Position numbers and translations under genes: made by a program. From Candidatus Magnetomicrobium cryptolimnococcus (GTDB lineage Bacteria; Nitrospirota; Thermodesulfovibrionia; Thermodesulfovibrionales; Magnetobacteriaceae): DNA of 64,000 nucleotides. The stretch lies in NCBI GenBank assembly GCA_018606805.1, contig JAGYWI010000001.1, forward strand, positions 297,267-361,266, in the 5' to 3' direction. The number at the start of each line of letters is the position of its first letter. The first letter of the stretch is position 1. The notes below the pieces were generated by a model that ran no database searches, was not told the DNA's origin, and was given only the letters and a program-made list of their open reading frames with translations. Shown here one piece after another: positions 56,353 through 64,000 of the stretch.

Positions 56353-57798
56353 ATGAAGCTTTCTCATATGAATGCCCACGAGTTAAAGGCGCTTTTGGCA
56401 ACAAAAGAGGTATCATGTAAGGAAATAATGAGTAGTATTTTTGATGAAATAGATAAGCGTGAGTATGATGTTGCGGCTTACATACACATACGTGACAAAA
56501 AAGAGTTATTTACTGAAGCTGAAAAAATAGATAATCGGCGTCTAAAGGCAGACAATATTGGCATACTTGATGGACTACCTATTTCCATAAAGGATAATAT
56601 CTGCACAAAGGCAATACCGACTACGTGTGCTTCAAAAATGCTTGAAAATTTTGTTCCACCATACGATGCTACAATTATTAAAAAAATCCGTCAAGCTGAT
56701 GGCATTATCATTGGCAAAACCAACCTTGATGAGTTTGCTATGGGCTCAAGCACTGAGCATTCGGCATTTAAGATAACGAAAAACCCGCACAACACCGACT
56801 ATGTCCCTGGCGGCACAAGCGGTGGGGCGTGTGCCTCAGTGGCTGCTAACGAGTGTATAATGGCGATAGGTTCGGACACAGGAGGCTCTATACGCCAGCC
56901 GGCTTCTTTTTGCGGCGTAACTGGTCTTAAGCCAACGTACGGGCGGGTTTCACGTTTCGGACTTGTTGCCTATGGCTCTTCACTTGACCAAATTGGCACT
57001 GTTACAAAAAACGTTAAAGATACGGCACTACTGCTGCAAGTCATTGCTGGTGTTGATAGCCTTGACGCAACCAGTGTTGATGAGTCAGTACCTAATTATT
57101 GCGATTTATTATCCCTTAATGGCAAACTTACGGTTGGCATACCAAAAGAGTTCTTTGCCGAGGGGCTTGACCATGAGGTAGAAAATGCTGTTAAAAACTG
57201 TATATCGTTACTTGAAAAAGACGGTCATAATGTTATAGAGATTTCTATACCACATACCCCTTATGCAGTGCCAGCTTACTATATAACGGCGTGTTCAGAG
57301 GCTAGTTCTAATTTAGCGCGCTATGATGGTGTTAAGTATGGCTACAGGGCAACAGATACGAAAAACCTCATGGATATGTATTTAAAAACACGCGGCAGTG
57401 GTTTTGGCGCTGAAGTCAAAAGAAGAATTATGCTTGGTACATATACACTTAGTGCTGGTTATTATGATGCCTTTTACTTAAAGGCCGCTAAAGTCCGCAC
57501 ACTAATAGCGCAGGATTTTGCTAAGGCGTTTGAGCTTTGTGATATAATTATAAGCCCTGTAGCACCAACGGCTGCATATAAAATAGGCGAAAAAGCAGAT
57601 GACCCGCTTGCCATGTACCTTGGAGATATTTATAGCGTAATAGCTAATTTGACAGGCTTACCCGCTATAAGCGTTCCTTGCGGCTGGACAACAAGTCGTT
57701 TGCCAATTGGTGTTCAATTAACTACGCGTGCGCTAAATGAACCACTTCTGCTTTCAGCAGCGTACCGTCTTGAGCAACTTTTAGCTACAGTAGCATAG
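56353..57798 (+). CDS. gatA: Asp-tRNA(Asn)/Glu-tRNA(Gln) amidotransferase subunit A
   Basis: An amidase-signature protein with the Ser-cisSer-Lys triad: Lys in GLPISIKDNIC, the glycine/serine-rich PGGTSGGACASVAAN, and Ser in GSDTGGSIRQPASFCG. It generates ammonia from glutamine to amidate mischarged tRNA, together with GatB and GatC. At 481 residues it is complete. GatB and GatC are not adjacent. Start at ATG after GGAGG, 11 bases before. Presence implies an indirect Gln-tRNA or Asn-tRNA pathway. Confidence 0.95.
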   Translation: MKLSHMNAHELKALLATKEVSCKEIMSSIFDEIDKREYDVAAYIHIRDKKELFTEAEKIDNRRLKADNIGILDGLPISIKDNICTKAIPTTCASKMLENFVPPYDATIIKKIRQADGIIIGKTNLDEFAMGSSTEHSAFKITKNPHNTDYVPGGTSGGACASVAANECIMAIGSDTGGSIRQPASFCGVTGLKPTYGRVSRFGLVAYGSSLDQIGTVTKNVKDTALLLQVIAGVDSLDATSVDESVPNYCDLLSLNGKLTVGIPKEFFAEGLDHEVENAVKNCISLLEKDGHNVIEISIPHTPYAVPAYYITACSEASSNLARYDGVKYGYRATDTKNLMDMYLKTRGSGFGAEVKRRIMLGTYTLSAGYYDAFYLKAAKVRTLIAQDFAKAFELCDIIISPVAPTAAYKIGEKADDPLAMYLGDIYSVIANLTGLPAISVPCGWTTSRLPIGVQLTTRALNEPLLLSAAYRLEQLLATVA

Positions 57799-57802
57799 CA
57801 CA

Positions 57803-58555
57803 ATGGACATTCAAGATATTGCTAAGGTATTAATTCATCCATTAATACAAGTGCAGATTGGTTTAGCTGCCTTAAGCTTTATAATCAAAAGGGGCAAGGC
57901 CTTTGTCATCATCCTTACGGTGTATTTTTATATAGTTTCAACAGGGGTAATGGGCTATGTTTTTCTCAAATTCTGGGAAGTAACAGATTCATACAAAGCC
58001 ACAACCGCCTATGATGCCGTTATCGTTTTAGCTGGCACTACAGATGCTGACTGGTACATAGACCATAAAGGAGACCCATTTGTCCCTGACGGTCTTTTTT
58101 ATACCATAGATACAACAGAACGAATATTGGCTGGCATACATATGTTAAAAACAGGCCATGCAAAACACATACTTTACGGAAAATGGACATATAAGGAATT
58201 TGATGAATCACGCATCGTGATGGATTTTGCTTTAAAAAATGGTGTCAAGCCGGAGCAATTTTTAATCTACGGCGATGTTATTCGTACAACTGATGAAGCA
58301 AAACAAGCGGCTATTTATGTAAAAAAACTTAAATTTAATAATCTCCTCTTAGTAACATCGAAATCTCACATGAGGCGTGCCCTTGATATGTTTAAAAAGC
58401 AAGGACTTGTGCCTGATACATTTTCCGTCAATAAAGATATGGGGAGGATAAACCTCCGGTCTTTTCTTCCAACTCTAACAGCAGTAAGCTTAAACTATCA
58501 GTGCTTTTACGAAATAATTGCATATATTTCATACTATTTTACTGGCTATTTATAA
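57803..58555 (+). CDS. YdcF/ElyC family (DUF218) membrane protein
   Basis: N-terminal hydrophobic segments (residues 13-30 and 37-60) precede a DUF218 domain of about 170 residues (AVIVLAGTTDADWYIDHKG..., ERILAGIHMLKTGHAKHILYGK, LIYGDVIRTTDEAKQAAIYVKKL, LLLVTSKSHMRRALDMFKKQGL). Proteins of this family (ElyC, SanA, YdcF) influence envelope biogenesis in E. coli. 250 residues. It follows gatA by 4 bp, so the two are co-transcribed, an unusual link. Confidence 0.82.
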   Translation: MDIQDIAKVLIHPLIQVQIGLAALSFIIKRGKAFVIILTVYFYIVSTGVMGYVFLKFWEVTDSYKATTAYDAVIVLAGTTDADWYIDHKGDPFVPDGLFYTIDTTERILAGIHMLKTGHAKHILYGKWTYKEFDESRIVMDFALKNGVKPEQFLIYGDVIRTTDEAKQAAIYVKKLKFNNLLLVTSKSHMRRALDMFKKQGLVPDTFSVNKDMGRINLRSFLPTLTAVSLNYQCFYEIIAYISYYFTGYL

Positions 58556-58595
58556 ATCTCACAAAGGATAAGTAAAAAAGGGGAGGCCAATATTA

Positions 58596-60182
58596 ATGAA
58601 TAAATCTGCAACAGAGAAGGTCTTACATTACCACGAGGCAACAAAACACCACCTTAACCGCTATGCAAGGTCATCCGGTTTTCTCGACTGGGCAAATGAA
58701 CCACTACCTTTCCGGCATTACGAAGGTGCTAACACAACCAGACTGCCATTTATAGAAAAGGATATGCAAGCGCCTTATTTAAACCTATACGAACGGACTA
58801 ACAATGACCAACAAACCTTCACTATCGAAGGTATAGCCTCTTTTTTAGAACTATCATTAGCTATTTCTGCATGGAAAAAACACGGCTCAACACAATGGGC
58901 ACTCAGGATTAACCCATCAAGCGGCAACCTGCACCCAACAGAGGCATATCTGATTTTGCCAGCCATTGAAGGTCTTGCTGATGAATTTGGCGGCGTTTTT
59001 CACTATAACGTATACTTGCATGCACTGGAGACAAGGGCTAGCTTTAAGGAAAGATTTTGCGACAATATAATTGAAGATGGCTTTTATGTGGCACTTACTA
59101 GCGTTTACTGGCGTGAATCTTGGAAATACGGTGAGCGGGCTTTTCGGTACTGCAATTTAGACATTGGGCACGCACTTGCAGCTATAAGCATATCTGCAAA
59201 CCTTCACGGCTGGAAGGCGCAGGCGGTAAATACCATATCTGATAAGGATATAGAAATACTTTTAGGATTTGATAAAACCAGATGGCTGCCCTTTGAACAC
59301 GAACGCGCTGACATATTACTCCACGTAAGTGCAGCTAACAGTTATCCTAAAGAACCCAATTGGAATACGGTTGTAGACACCTTCAAACCATTATTTTTTA
59401 CTGGTACGCCAAATATGCTTAGTAAAAATCACATGGAGTGGAAAATCATCGAAGACACTTCTGAGGCTACTGTAAAACCAAGAACCAGCGATAATAATAC
59501 ATACTGCCACTTTGCTCAATGGCATTTTGCTGAAAATGTAGGACAAACGCTAACTGCACCAGAAATAATCCGCAAACGAAGAAGTGCCCAGTCCTACGAT
59601 GACAAAACTATGCTATCAAAAGAAAATTTTTTCTATATTTTGGAAAAAACCCTCCCAGCCCATACTCGTGCACCATTTGATGTCTGCGTAGGAGAAACAA
59701 ACATACACCTTTTACTCTTTTTACACCGTATCGAGGACATAGACACCGGCATTTACATATTCATACGGGAGGAATCGGAACTTACAAGCTTAAAAAAGCA
59801 TTTCAGGTCAGACTTTTTATGGGAGCCAGTAGAGCCAACAAACCTACCACTTTATGTCTTGGAAAAAGGGGATTTTAGACAAAAGGCATCATATATGAGC
59901 TGCCACCAAGATATTGCCGGTAAGGGTGTGTTTTCTATATCTATGCTTTCAAAATTCAAAAAGGTCATTGAAAAATCCCCATATAATTATAAGCGGTTAC
60001 TATGGGAAGCTGGCATGGTAGGTCAAGTACTGTACCTTGAGGCAGAGGCTAAACAACTTAGTGGTACCGGTATTGGCTGCTTCTTTGACGATCTGATACA
60101 TACACTAATCGGCCTTCAGGATAATTATTATCAAATATTGTATAACTTTACAGTTGGCTGCGCTATTAAAGAAAAAAGATGA
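58596..60182 (+). CDS. Two-domain SagB-type nitroreductase-fold dehydrogenase
   Basis: The N-terminal half (about residues 1-265) resembles SagB/ThcOx FMN oxidoreductases: LPFRHYEGA, STQWALRINPSSGNLHPTEAYLIL, GGVFHYNVYLHALE, GERAFRYCNLDIGHALAAISISANLHGW. The C-terminal half (about 300-528) is a second, diverged nitroreductase-like domain (IRKRRSAQSYDDKTMLSKENFFYILEKTL; GQVLYLEAEAKQLSGTGIGCFFDD). SagB enzymes oxidise azolines to azoles in thiazole/oxazole-modified peptides, but stand-alone tandem forms like this also occur widely. No cyclodehydratase or precursor peptide is nearby. GGGGAGG lies before the ATG. Confidence 0.82.
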   Translation: MNKSATEKVLHYHEATKHHLNRYARSSGFLDWANEPLPFRHYEGANTTRLPFIEKDMQAPYLNLYERTNNDQQTFTIEGIASFLELSLAISAWKKHGSTQWALRINPSSGNLHPTEAYLILPAIEGLADEFGGVFHYNVYLHALETRASFKERFCDNIIEDGFYVALTSVYWRESWKYGERAFRYCNLDIGHALAAISISANLHGWKAQAVNTISDKDIEILLGFDKTRWLPFEHERADILLHVSAANSYPKEPNWNTVVDTFKPLFFTGTPNMLSKNHMEWKIIEDTSEATVKPRTSDNNTYCHFAQWHFAENVGQTLTAPEIIRKRRSAQSYDDKTMLSKENFFYILEKTLPAHTRAPFDVCVGETNIHLLLFLHRIEDIDTGIYIFIREESELTSLKKHFRSDFLWEPVEPTNLPLYVLEKGDFRQKASYMSCHQDIAGKGVFSISMLSKFKKVIEKSPYNYKRLLWEAGMVGQVLYLEAEAKQLSGTGIGCFFDDLIHTLIGLQDNYYQILYNFTVGCAIKEKR

Positions 60183-60185
60183 GAG

Positions 60186-60261
60186 GAGCGGGGGGAAACC
60201 CTTTTAGACAAAAGGGTTATCCCCCCACACCCCCTTTCCTAAAACTTTTGGCTCGCTGGTT
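60186..60261 (+). repeat. Dispersed hairpin repeat, family 2, copy 5
   Basis: GAGCGGGGGGAAACCCTTTT, AGAC, AAAAGGG (stem 60199-60216), then CCCCCC, CACACCCCCTTTCCTAAAAC and TTTTGGCTCGCTGG. It aligns almost continuously with the minus-strand copy at 32330-32427. It begins 3 bases after the SagB stop codon, so the hairpin may act as transcript end. Confidence 0.8.
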
Positions 60262-60295
60262 ATTACTTTAATAGGTAACAAAAACTAAGGGCGAA

Positions 60296-60383
60296 GATGC
60301 GAAGGCGCACCTCCCTCACATAGGTTCGCCCCTACAAATGTAAATGGATGTGTAGGGGCAGACCTGTGTGTCTGCCCTATTTT
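60296..60383 (-). repeat. Dispersed repeat, family 3 (GTAGGGGC type), copy 2
   Basis: The minus strand reads ATAGGGCAGACACACAGG, GTCTGCCCCTACA, ATCCATTTACATTTGTAGGG, GCGAACC, matching 7503-7560 except for four added bases and few substitutions. It continues into GGGAGGTGCGCC, shared with copy 4 of family 2. Confidence 0.75.
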
Positions 60384-60466
60384 TATTATCTACACTCTGA
60401 GTCTTATCAAATCGAAAGACGCTATATCTGTAACATAGCATAAAAATTTTCAAATTATCAAATAAC

Positions 60467-61660
60467 CTACTGTCCGAGGCGTACTGGCCACGCATAGTAA
60501 CCGTAGTAGCCCTTACTGCCGTAGTCCACGAAGCCGCTGACCATATCGACGTACCATGCGCTGTCGGTATGGCTGGCGCCAGTAGTAGACGACCAGTACC
60601 AGCTCTGCTGCACTCCACTAAATCCTTGGGCATTTAGCCATGAAAAAGGAATATCACCCGCACCATTTATAAGACTCATAAGCTGATCTTTAGAAGGAAG
60701 TTTCCAGTCACTATGATTAAGATATTTCACATTATTTAGGCACTCTATGTATTTATGAGCATCACCCCATGTCATTTTTCCCCCTGTACATGAACCTACA
60801 GTAGGAGTTGATGCTTCTTTTGCCCATATAAGTCCTGTTATATTATCTGTTATAGTCCCATCACCATTATCTGTAAATCTCATTAGTGGGGGTATCAATG
60901 GGGATATTTTATATTCCTCGATAATTCTATTACAAACCTCTTTCACATCTACTGCGAAGTTAGCAAATTGTACCACATCATCTCCACCAGTTAAAATACC
61001 AATTACCTTACCAGTTTTTAAATTTATAAGAGGTCCACCAGAGTTTCCCCTGTAAGCACCCGCATCTATTTGATATGTCATAACCGATGAACCTGGAAGC
61101 ACACTGTGTTTGCTTACAACACCCTTAGTATACGTAACAGTAAACCCAAGGTCAATAACTGCGGGATAACCAAACAAACCCACGTCAGTACCAGTAGGGG
61201 CTTCATAGCTCGGCAATGCTAAAGACAAAACCTCTCCTCTATCAAAACCCAGTATCTGTAATAAGGCAATGTCAGCATCCACATCTTTGAAAATTACACA
61301 TGCCTCATATAGCTTCTCTTTTAATGATGGATTGTCTGTAAAACAAATTTCTATTTTGTCTGCTCCACTAACAACATGAGCAGCAGTTAAAATTTTTCCA
61401 TCCTCTCTTATATTAAATCCAGTACCTATTGCCTCACCTACAAAGGACTGTGCCGTTATCAAGACGATAGCCTTTTTGGCTATATTATTAATAAAATCAG
61501 TCAGTTTGCTTTTGTCCATCTCTACATCTGCGCTAAAAGGTATGGTGATTTTGTCATAAAACTTTAAATGCTCTTCAATTTTCAAACTTTTTTCAAGTCC
61601 ATCCAGCTCAGTTCTAATATTTGTCAGACACTTTTTTATGTATTCATATTTTCCTTCCAT
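60467..61660 (-). CDS. Trypsin-like protease fused to DUF1566 C-type-lectin-fold domain (DGR-type variable protein)
   Basis: Residues 62-245 are a trypsin-like domain with an intact triad: H95 (LTAAHVV), D130 (DADIALL), S207 (YRGNSGGPL). Residues 1-50 are helical. Residues 257-397 are a DUF1566 domain: FTDNGDGTITDNITGLIWAK, MTWGDAHKYIECLNN, DWKLPSKDQLMSLI, WYWSSTT, and YYAWPVRLGQ. Within the last 50 residues many codons are NNC/NNT (GGC, CAT, AGC, GAT, TTC, GAC, TAC, GGT) where the family commonly has Asn codons. The segment is visibly GC-richer than the rest. These are hallmarks of a DGR variable region mutated at template adenines. No signal peptide is visible. No reverse transcriptase is encoded in the window. 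Confidence 0.82.
   Translation of the reverse strand: MEGKYEYIKKCLTNIRTELDGLEKSLKIEEHLKFYDKITIPFSADVEMDKSKLTDFINNIAKKAIVLITAQSFVGEAIGTGFNIREDGKILTAAHVVSGADKIEICFTDNPSLKEKLYEACVIFKDVDADIALLQILGFDRGEVLSLALPSYEAPTGTDVGLFGYPAVIDLGFTVTYTKGVVSKHSVLPGSSVMTYQIDAGAYRGNSGGPLINLKTGKVIGILTGGDDVVQFANFAVDVKEVCNRIIEEYKISPLIPPLMRFTDNGDGTITDNITGLIWAKEASTPTVGSCTGGKMTWGDAHKYIECLNNVKYLNHSDWKLPSKDQLMSLINGAGDIPFSWLNAQGFSGVQQSWYWSSTTGASHTDSAWYVDMVSGFVDYGSKGYYGYYAWPVRLGQ
60470..60620 (-). other. Candidate DGR variable region (VR) at the 3' end of the protease-lectin gene
   Basis: In the codons for SSTTGASHTDSAWYVDMVSG and the following FVDYGSKGYYGYYAWPVR, all residues at positions that are Asn in typical DUF1566 tails are G, H, S, D, V, F or Y. 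Each is encoded by an NNC or NNT codon. That is the outcome expected if AAC/AAT codons of a template repeat were mutated at A. The template is not in the window. Confidence 0.6.
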
Positions 61661-61935
61661 TACTTCCCCCTAAACCTCCCATAAATAATGCCTCAATAAC
61701 AATTGCGCCATTTAATTCATAAATGCTTTTTATTATACTACTTTTTATGTATTTTTATTTTTGATACGATTTGATAATTTATACAGCCCTTCCTGTCTTG
61801 ATTTTATGTTAAAGCACATATCATAATATCATGTGGTTAAGGGGTCTTGCACATTTAAGCCCCTTTTCTTTTATTATAAACATAGGCTCTTATAAATTGG
61901 ATGAGATTTTCATACTTTGAAGGAGGTTTTTCTTT
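61661..61935. other. Divergent intergenic region between the protease-lectin and SulP genes
   Basis: 275 bp, AT-rich. It contains a short palindromic run near 61804-61830 but no clear promoter. A strong AGGAGG at 61921-61926 precedes the SulP start. Confidence 0.5.
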
Positions 61936-63738
61936 ATGGGAAATGATATTGTTGCTTTGGGCGTAAAAAGTCATGCCAGTTTTTCAGCTAAAAAATGGCT
62001 AAACTTGTTGTTTCCATTTATGTTGTGGATACCGGAGGCAAAAAAGACATGGAAACATGATCTATTTGCAGGGCTTACTGGTGCAATAGTAGTTTTACCG
62101 CAAGGTGTTGCCTTTGCTATGATTGCGGGGCTTCCGCCTCAATACGGCCTTTATACGGCAATTGTGCCAGCTATCATTGCAGCACTCTTTGGTTCATCAA
62201 GGCACTTGATAAGCGGACCTACGACGGCTATATCTTTAGTGATTTTTTCGTCAATCGGCGGTTTAGTTCAGCCCGGTAGCGATGAGTATATTAGCTTAGT
62301 ACTCTTATTAACACTACTTGTTGGTGTCTTACAATTTTCTATGGGGGCAGCACGCATGGGCGGCCTTATCAATTTTGTTTCCCATTCCGTAGTTATTGGT
62401 TTTACAGCAGGAGCTGCCGTTTTAATAGCCGTAAGCCAGCTAAAACATTTCTTAGGATTAGATTTTAAAAATGCCTCCCATTTTATAGATAATATCATCC
62501 TATTAATAAAACATATACCGGAGTTGAATCCCTATGTTTTAATTGTAAGTAGCGCCACATTATTTGTTGTCATTTTGGTTAGAAAAATAAAACCAACGTG
62601 GCCAAATATGCTTTTTGGTATGTTAACTGGAGCCGTGCTAACTGTCCTTACCGGGTGGCAAAATGAGGGTGTTAAAGTTATAGGAGCGCTGCCTTCACCG
62701 ATACCACCACTATCCCTGCCAGCATTTAGTTTAGAATCTGTTAAGTTATTGACAACTCCTGCCCTTGCTATTGCTATGATGGGGCTTATGGAGGCGGTTT
62801 CCATAGCCCGCTCAGTAGCCCTACAATCTGGGCAGCGTATAGATGGCAATCAGGAATTTATCGGCCAGGGCCTTTCTAATATAATAGGGGCCTTTTTTTC
62901 GTCGTATGCCTCATCTGGCTCTTTTACAAGGACTGGCGTTAACTATCGTTCGGGTGCTAAAACACAGGCTGCTGCTATTTTTGCTTCAATATGGCTTTTC
63001 CTTATACTTTTTTTCATATCACCCTATGCAGCATATCTGCCCATTGCATCAATGGCGGCTGTTATTTTAGTTGTAGCATACAATCTCGTTAGCTTTCATC
63101 ACATAGCTGCTATCTTTAAAATATCGTCTACGGAGGCTTTTATCTTAGTTGTTACTTTTTTGGCAACCCTCTTCCTTGAACTTGAGTTTGCCATATACGT
63201 TGGTGCCCTACTATCAGTCGGCATATATCTAAATAAGACATCCAACCCAAACGTACTACCGCGCATACCAGAAGGCCCATCCAGACATTTTGTTACAGCT
63301 AACTCCGCTAACCAACTATGCCCACAGTTTGGCATTGTACGTGTAGATGGAGATTTGTACTTTGCTGCAATGACGTACGTTGAAGAACAAATAGCCATGC
63401 TAAATTCCTTAATACCAACCCAAAAGAAGCTGCTACTTGTCTTTTCCAGTGTTAACCATATAGATGTTACTGGCGTTGAATCGCTAAAACATCTAATTGA
63501 GGATTGGCGTAAGGCCGGCGGCGACGTATACTTTTATGGTATTAAATGGAAACTGATGACTATCCTTTATAAAAGCGGTGTGGCTCATTTAGTTGGTAGC
63601 GATCATATATTTAGAGACAAAGAAACCGCTGTAGATACTATTGTTAAGGAGCTTGATGTAAAAGTTTGTGCAATGTGTGAAAAGAGAGTCTTTTGGGAAT
63701 GTGATGCTAATAAAGCAAGGGCAAAAGAGAAAAAATAA
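61936..63738 (+). CDS. SulP family anion permease with STAS domain and C-terminal cysteine tail
   Basis: A membrane domain of about 10-12 helices with the SulP signature (DLFAGLTGAIVVLPQGVAFAMIAGLPPQYGLYTAIVPAIIAALFGSSRHLISGPTTAISLV) transports sulfate or a related anion, perhaps with bicarbonate or Na+. The cytosolic STAS domain spans about residues 460-570 (IVRVDGDLYFAAMTYVEEQ, LLVFSSVNHIDVTGVESLKHL). An unusual final 20 residues (VCAMCEKRVFWECDANKARA) contain three cysteines. 600 residues. AGGAGG lies 9 bases before ATG. The actual substrate is unknown. Confidence 0.9.
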   Translation: MGNDIVALGVKSHASFSAKKWLNLLFPFMLWIPEAKKTWKHDLFAGLTGAIVVLPQGVAFAMIAGLPPQYGLYTAIVPAIIAALFGSSRHLISGPTTAISLVIFSSIGGLVQPGSDEYISLVLLLTLLVGVLQFSMGAARMGGLINFVSHSVVIGFTAGAAVLIAVSQLKHFLGLDFKNASHFIDNIILLIKHIPELNPYVLIVSSATLFVVILVRKIKPTWPNMLFGMLTGAVLTVLTGWQNEGVKVIGALPSPIPPLSLPAFSLESVKLLTTPALAIAMMGLMEAVSIARSVALQSGQRIDGNQEFIGQGLSNIIGAFFSSYASSGSFTRTGVNYRSGAKTQAAAIFASIWLFLILFFISPYAAYLPIASMAAVILVVAYNLVSFHHIAAIFKISSTEAFILVVTFLATLFLELEFAIYVGALLSVGIYLNKTSNPNVLPRIPEGPSRHFVTANSANQLCPQFGIVRVDGDLYFAAMTYVEEQIAMLNSLIPTQKKLLLVFSSVNHIDVTGVESLKHLIEDWRKAGGDVYFYGIKWKLMTILYKSGVAHLVGSDHIFRDKETAVDTIVKELDVKVCAMCEKRVFWECDANKARAKEKK

Positions 63739-63766
63739 TATAGCGCATTGCGATTTATAGGTAACT

Positions 63767-63801
63767 AAATTAAGGGCTTGCCCCTACGTTCGCTCCTACA
63801 A
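63767..63801 (+). repeat. Dispersed repeat, family 3, partial copy 3
   Basis: AAGGGCTTGCCCCTACGTTC plus GCTCCTACAA matches the reverse complement of 7540-7571 (AACAAGGGCTTACCCCTGG, GTTCGCCCCTACAA). Only one end of the family is present. It lies between the SulP gene and the IS remnant. Confidence 0.6.
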
Positions 63802-63897
63802 CGGATGTTGGCTAACAAAAATATAAGCAATTAAAATAAATATTATAAATCAATTGGTTATGTAACTAAAATGATTGTGGTAGTGGGCAAAAACTAT

Positions 63898-64000
63898 TTA
63901 AGCGGCTTTTTTAGGCTTAGGTAATTGTATGTTTAATACAGAAAGTATGTCATTTGCTACAGGAGAAGGAGTAAGGATTATAGGAATTGCTAACTTTTCA
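63898..64000 (-). CDS. Probable transposase C-terminus (runs off the right edge)
   Basis: On the minus strand an open frame enters from beyond 64000 and ends at TAA (63898-63900). The last residues are EKLAIPIILTPSPVANDILS, then VLNIQLPKPKKAA. The proline/lysine-rich ending after a short helix resembles the tails of IS1634/IS4-type transposases; this is from memory and the fragment is only 33 residues. The 37 bases beyond are AT-rich and may include the IS end. If confirmed, an insertion sequence lies just beyond the window. Confidence 0.4.
   Translation of the reverse strand, partial: EKLAIPIILTPSPVANDILSVLNIQLPKPKKAA

Noticed and set aside
56210..56416. 68-codon minus-strand frame between rpsL and gatA
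   Set aside because: It reads through a family 2 repeat and antisense to the gatA start.
60316..60633. 105-codon minus-strand frame overlapping the 3' end of the protease-lectin gene
   Set aside because: It is an alternative frame of the candidate variable region and the repeat; the DUF1566 frame has clear domain matches.
1..64000. tRNA or rRNA genes
   Set aside because: I looked through the intergenic stretches for cloverleaf landmarks (GGTTCGAATCC-type T arms) and found no convincing case; a tRNAscan-SE run would settle it.
63898..64000. Complete insertion sequence at the right edge
   Set aside because: Only the tail of one frame is in the window, and no inverted repeat pair can be verified, so it is annotated only as a probable fragment.

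Overview
The window looks like one contiguous piece of a low-GC (roughly 38-40%) Gram-negative bacterial chromosome. It is dominated by housekeeping operons on the minus strand. The gene order pheA-hisC-aroF-tyrA-aroA-cmk-ispH-rpsA-sppA-HU/IHF, a Rieske/cytochrome b6 pair, a GH57/DUF4912 glucan-branching pair, many short structured intergenic repeats and a DUF1566 protein of diversity-generating-retroelement (DGR) type together suggest Nitrospirota (a Magnetobacterium-like lineage) or a deltaproteobacterial relative. This assignment is inference from gene content and order; no database was searched.

Layout. 1-7330 (minus): TPR fragment, coaBC, rpoZ, gmk, remA-like DUF370, yicC, hisS, divIVA, yggT, proC and a membrane J-domain protein. 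7331-7706: repeat-rich gap, then ilvE (+). 8719-16819 (minus): a flavin reductase, then a DUF4912 - GH57 branching enzyme - EEP nuclease - Fic - phospholipase-D series. The last three genes have conflict or effector features and are the best candidate for an undescribed system. 17163-18445: a cinA-like gene (+), a structured repeat, and an antitoxin with a truncated vapC. 18554-29782 (minus): cytochrome b6, Rieske, HU/IHF, sppA, rpsA, ispH, cmk, aroA, tyrA, aroF, hisC, pheA. 30166-31999 (+): a hendecad-repeat coiled-coil membrane protein and mnmA. 32000-36165: a long hairpin, purD, a B12-binding radical SAM protein and a Gfo/Idh oxidoreductase. 36506-36661 (minus): a tiny membrane ORF read through an in-frame UGA, a candidate selenoprotein. 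36683-56129 (minus): the complete str-S10-spc-alpha ribosomal superoperon, rpsL to rplQ, without adk or infA. 56353-60182 (+): gatA, a YdcF protein and a two-domain SagB-type oxidoreductase. 60467-61660 (minus): a trypsin-like protease fused to a DUF1566 lectin-fold domain whose last 50 codons look like a DGR variable region. 61936-63738 (+): a SulP transporter. 63898 to the end (minus): a probable transposase tail.

Functional links. The left operons join CoA synthesis, GMP kinase, RNA polymerase omega and division or proline genes. The central operon makes chorismate-derived aromatic amino acids and is coupled to cmk, ispH and rpsA. The ribosomal superoperon supplies translation and secretion components. 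Superimposed on this are mobile or structured repeats (at least three families, with compensatory changes between copies), a decayed toxin-antitoxin locus, an IS remnant and two conflict-like loci (PLD-Fic-EEP, and the DGR-type protease).
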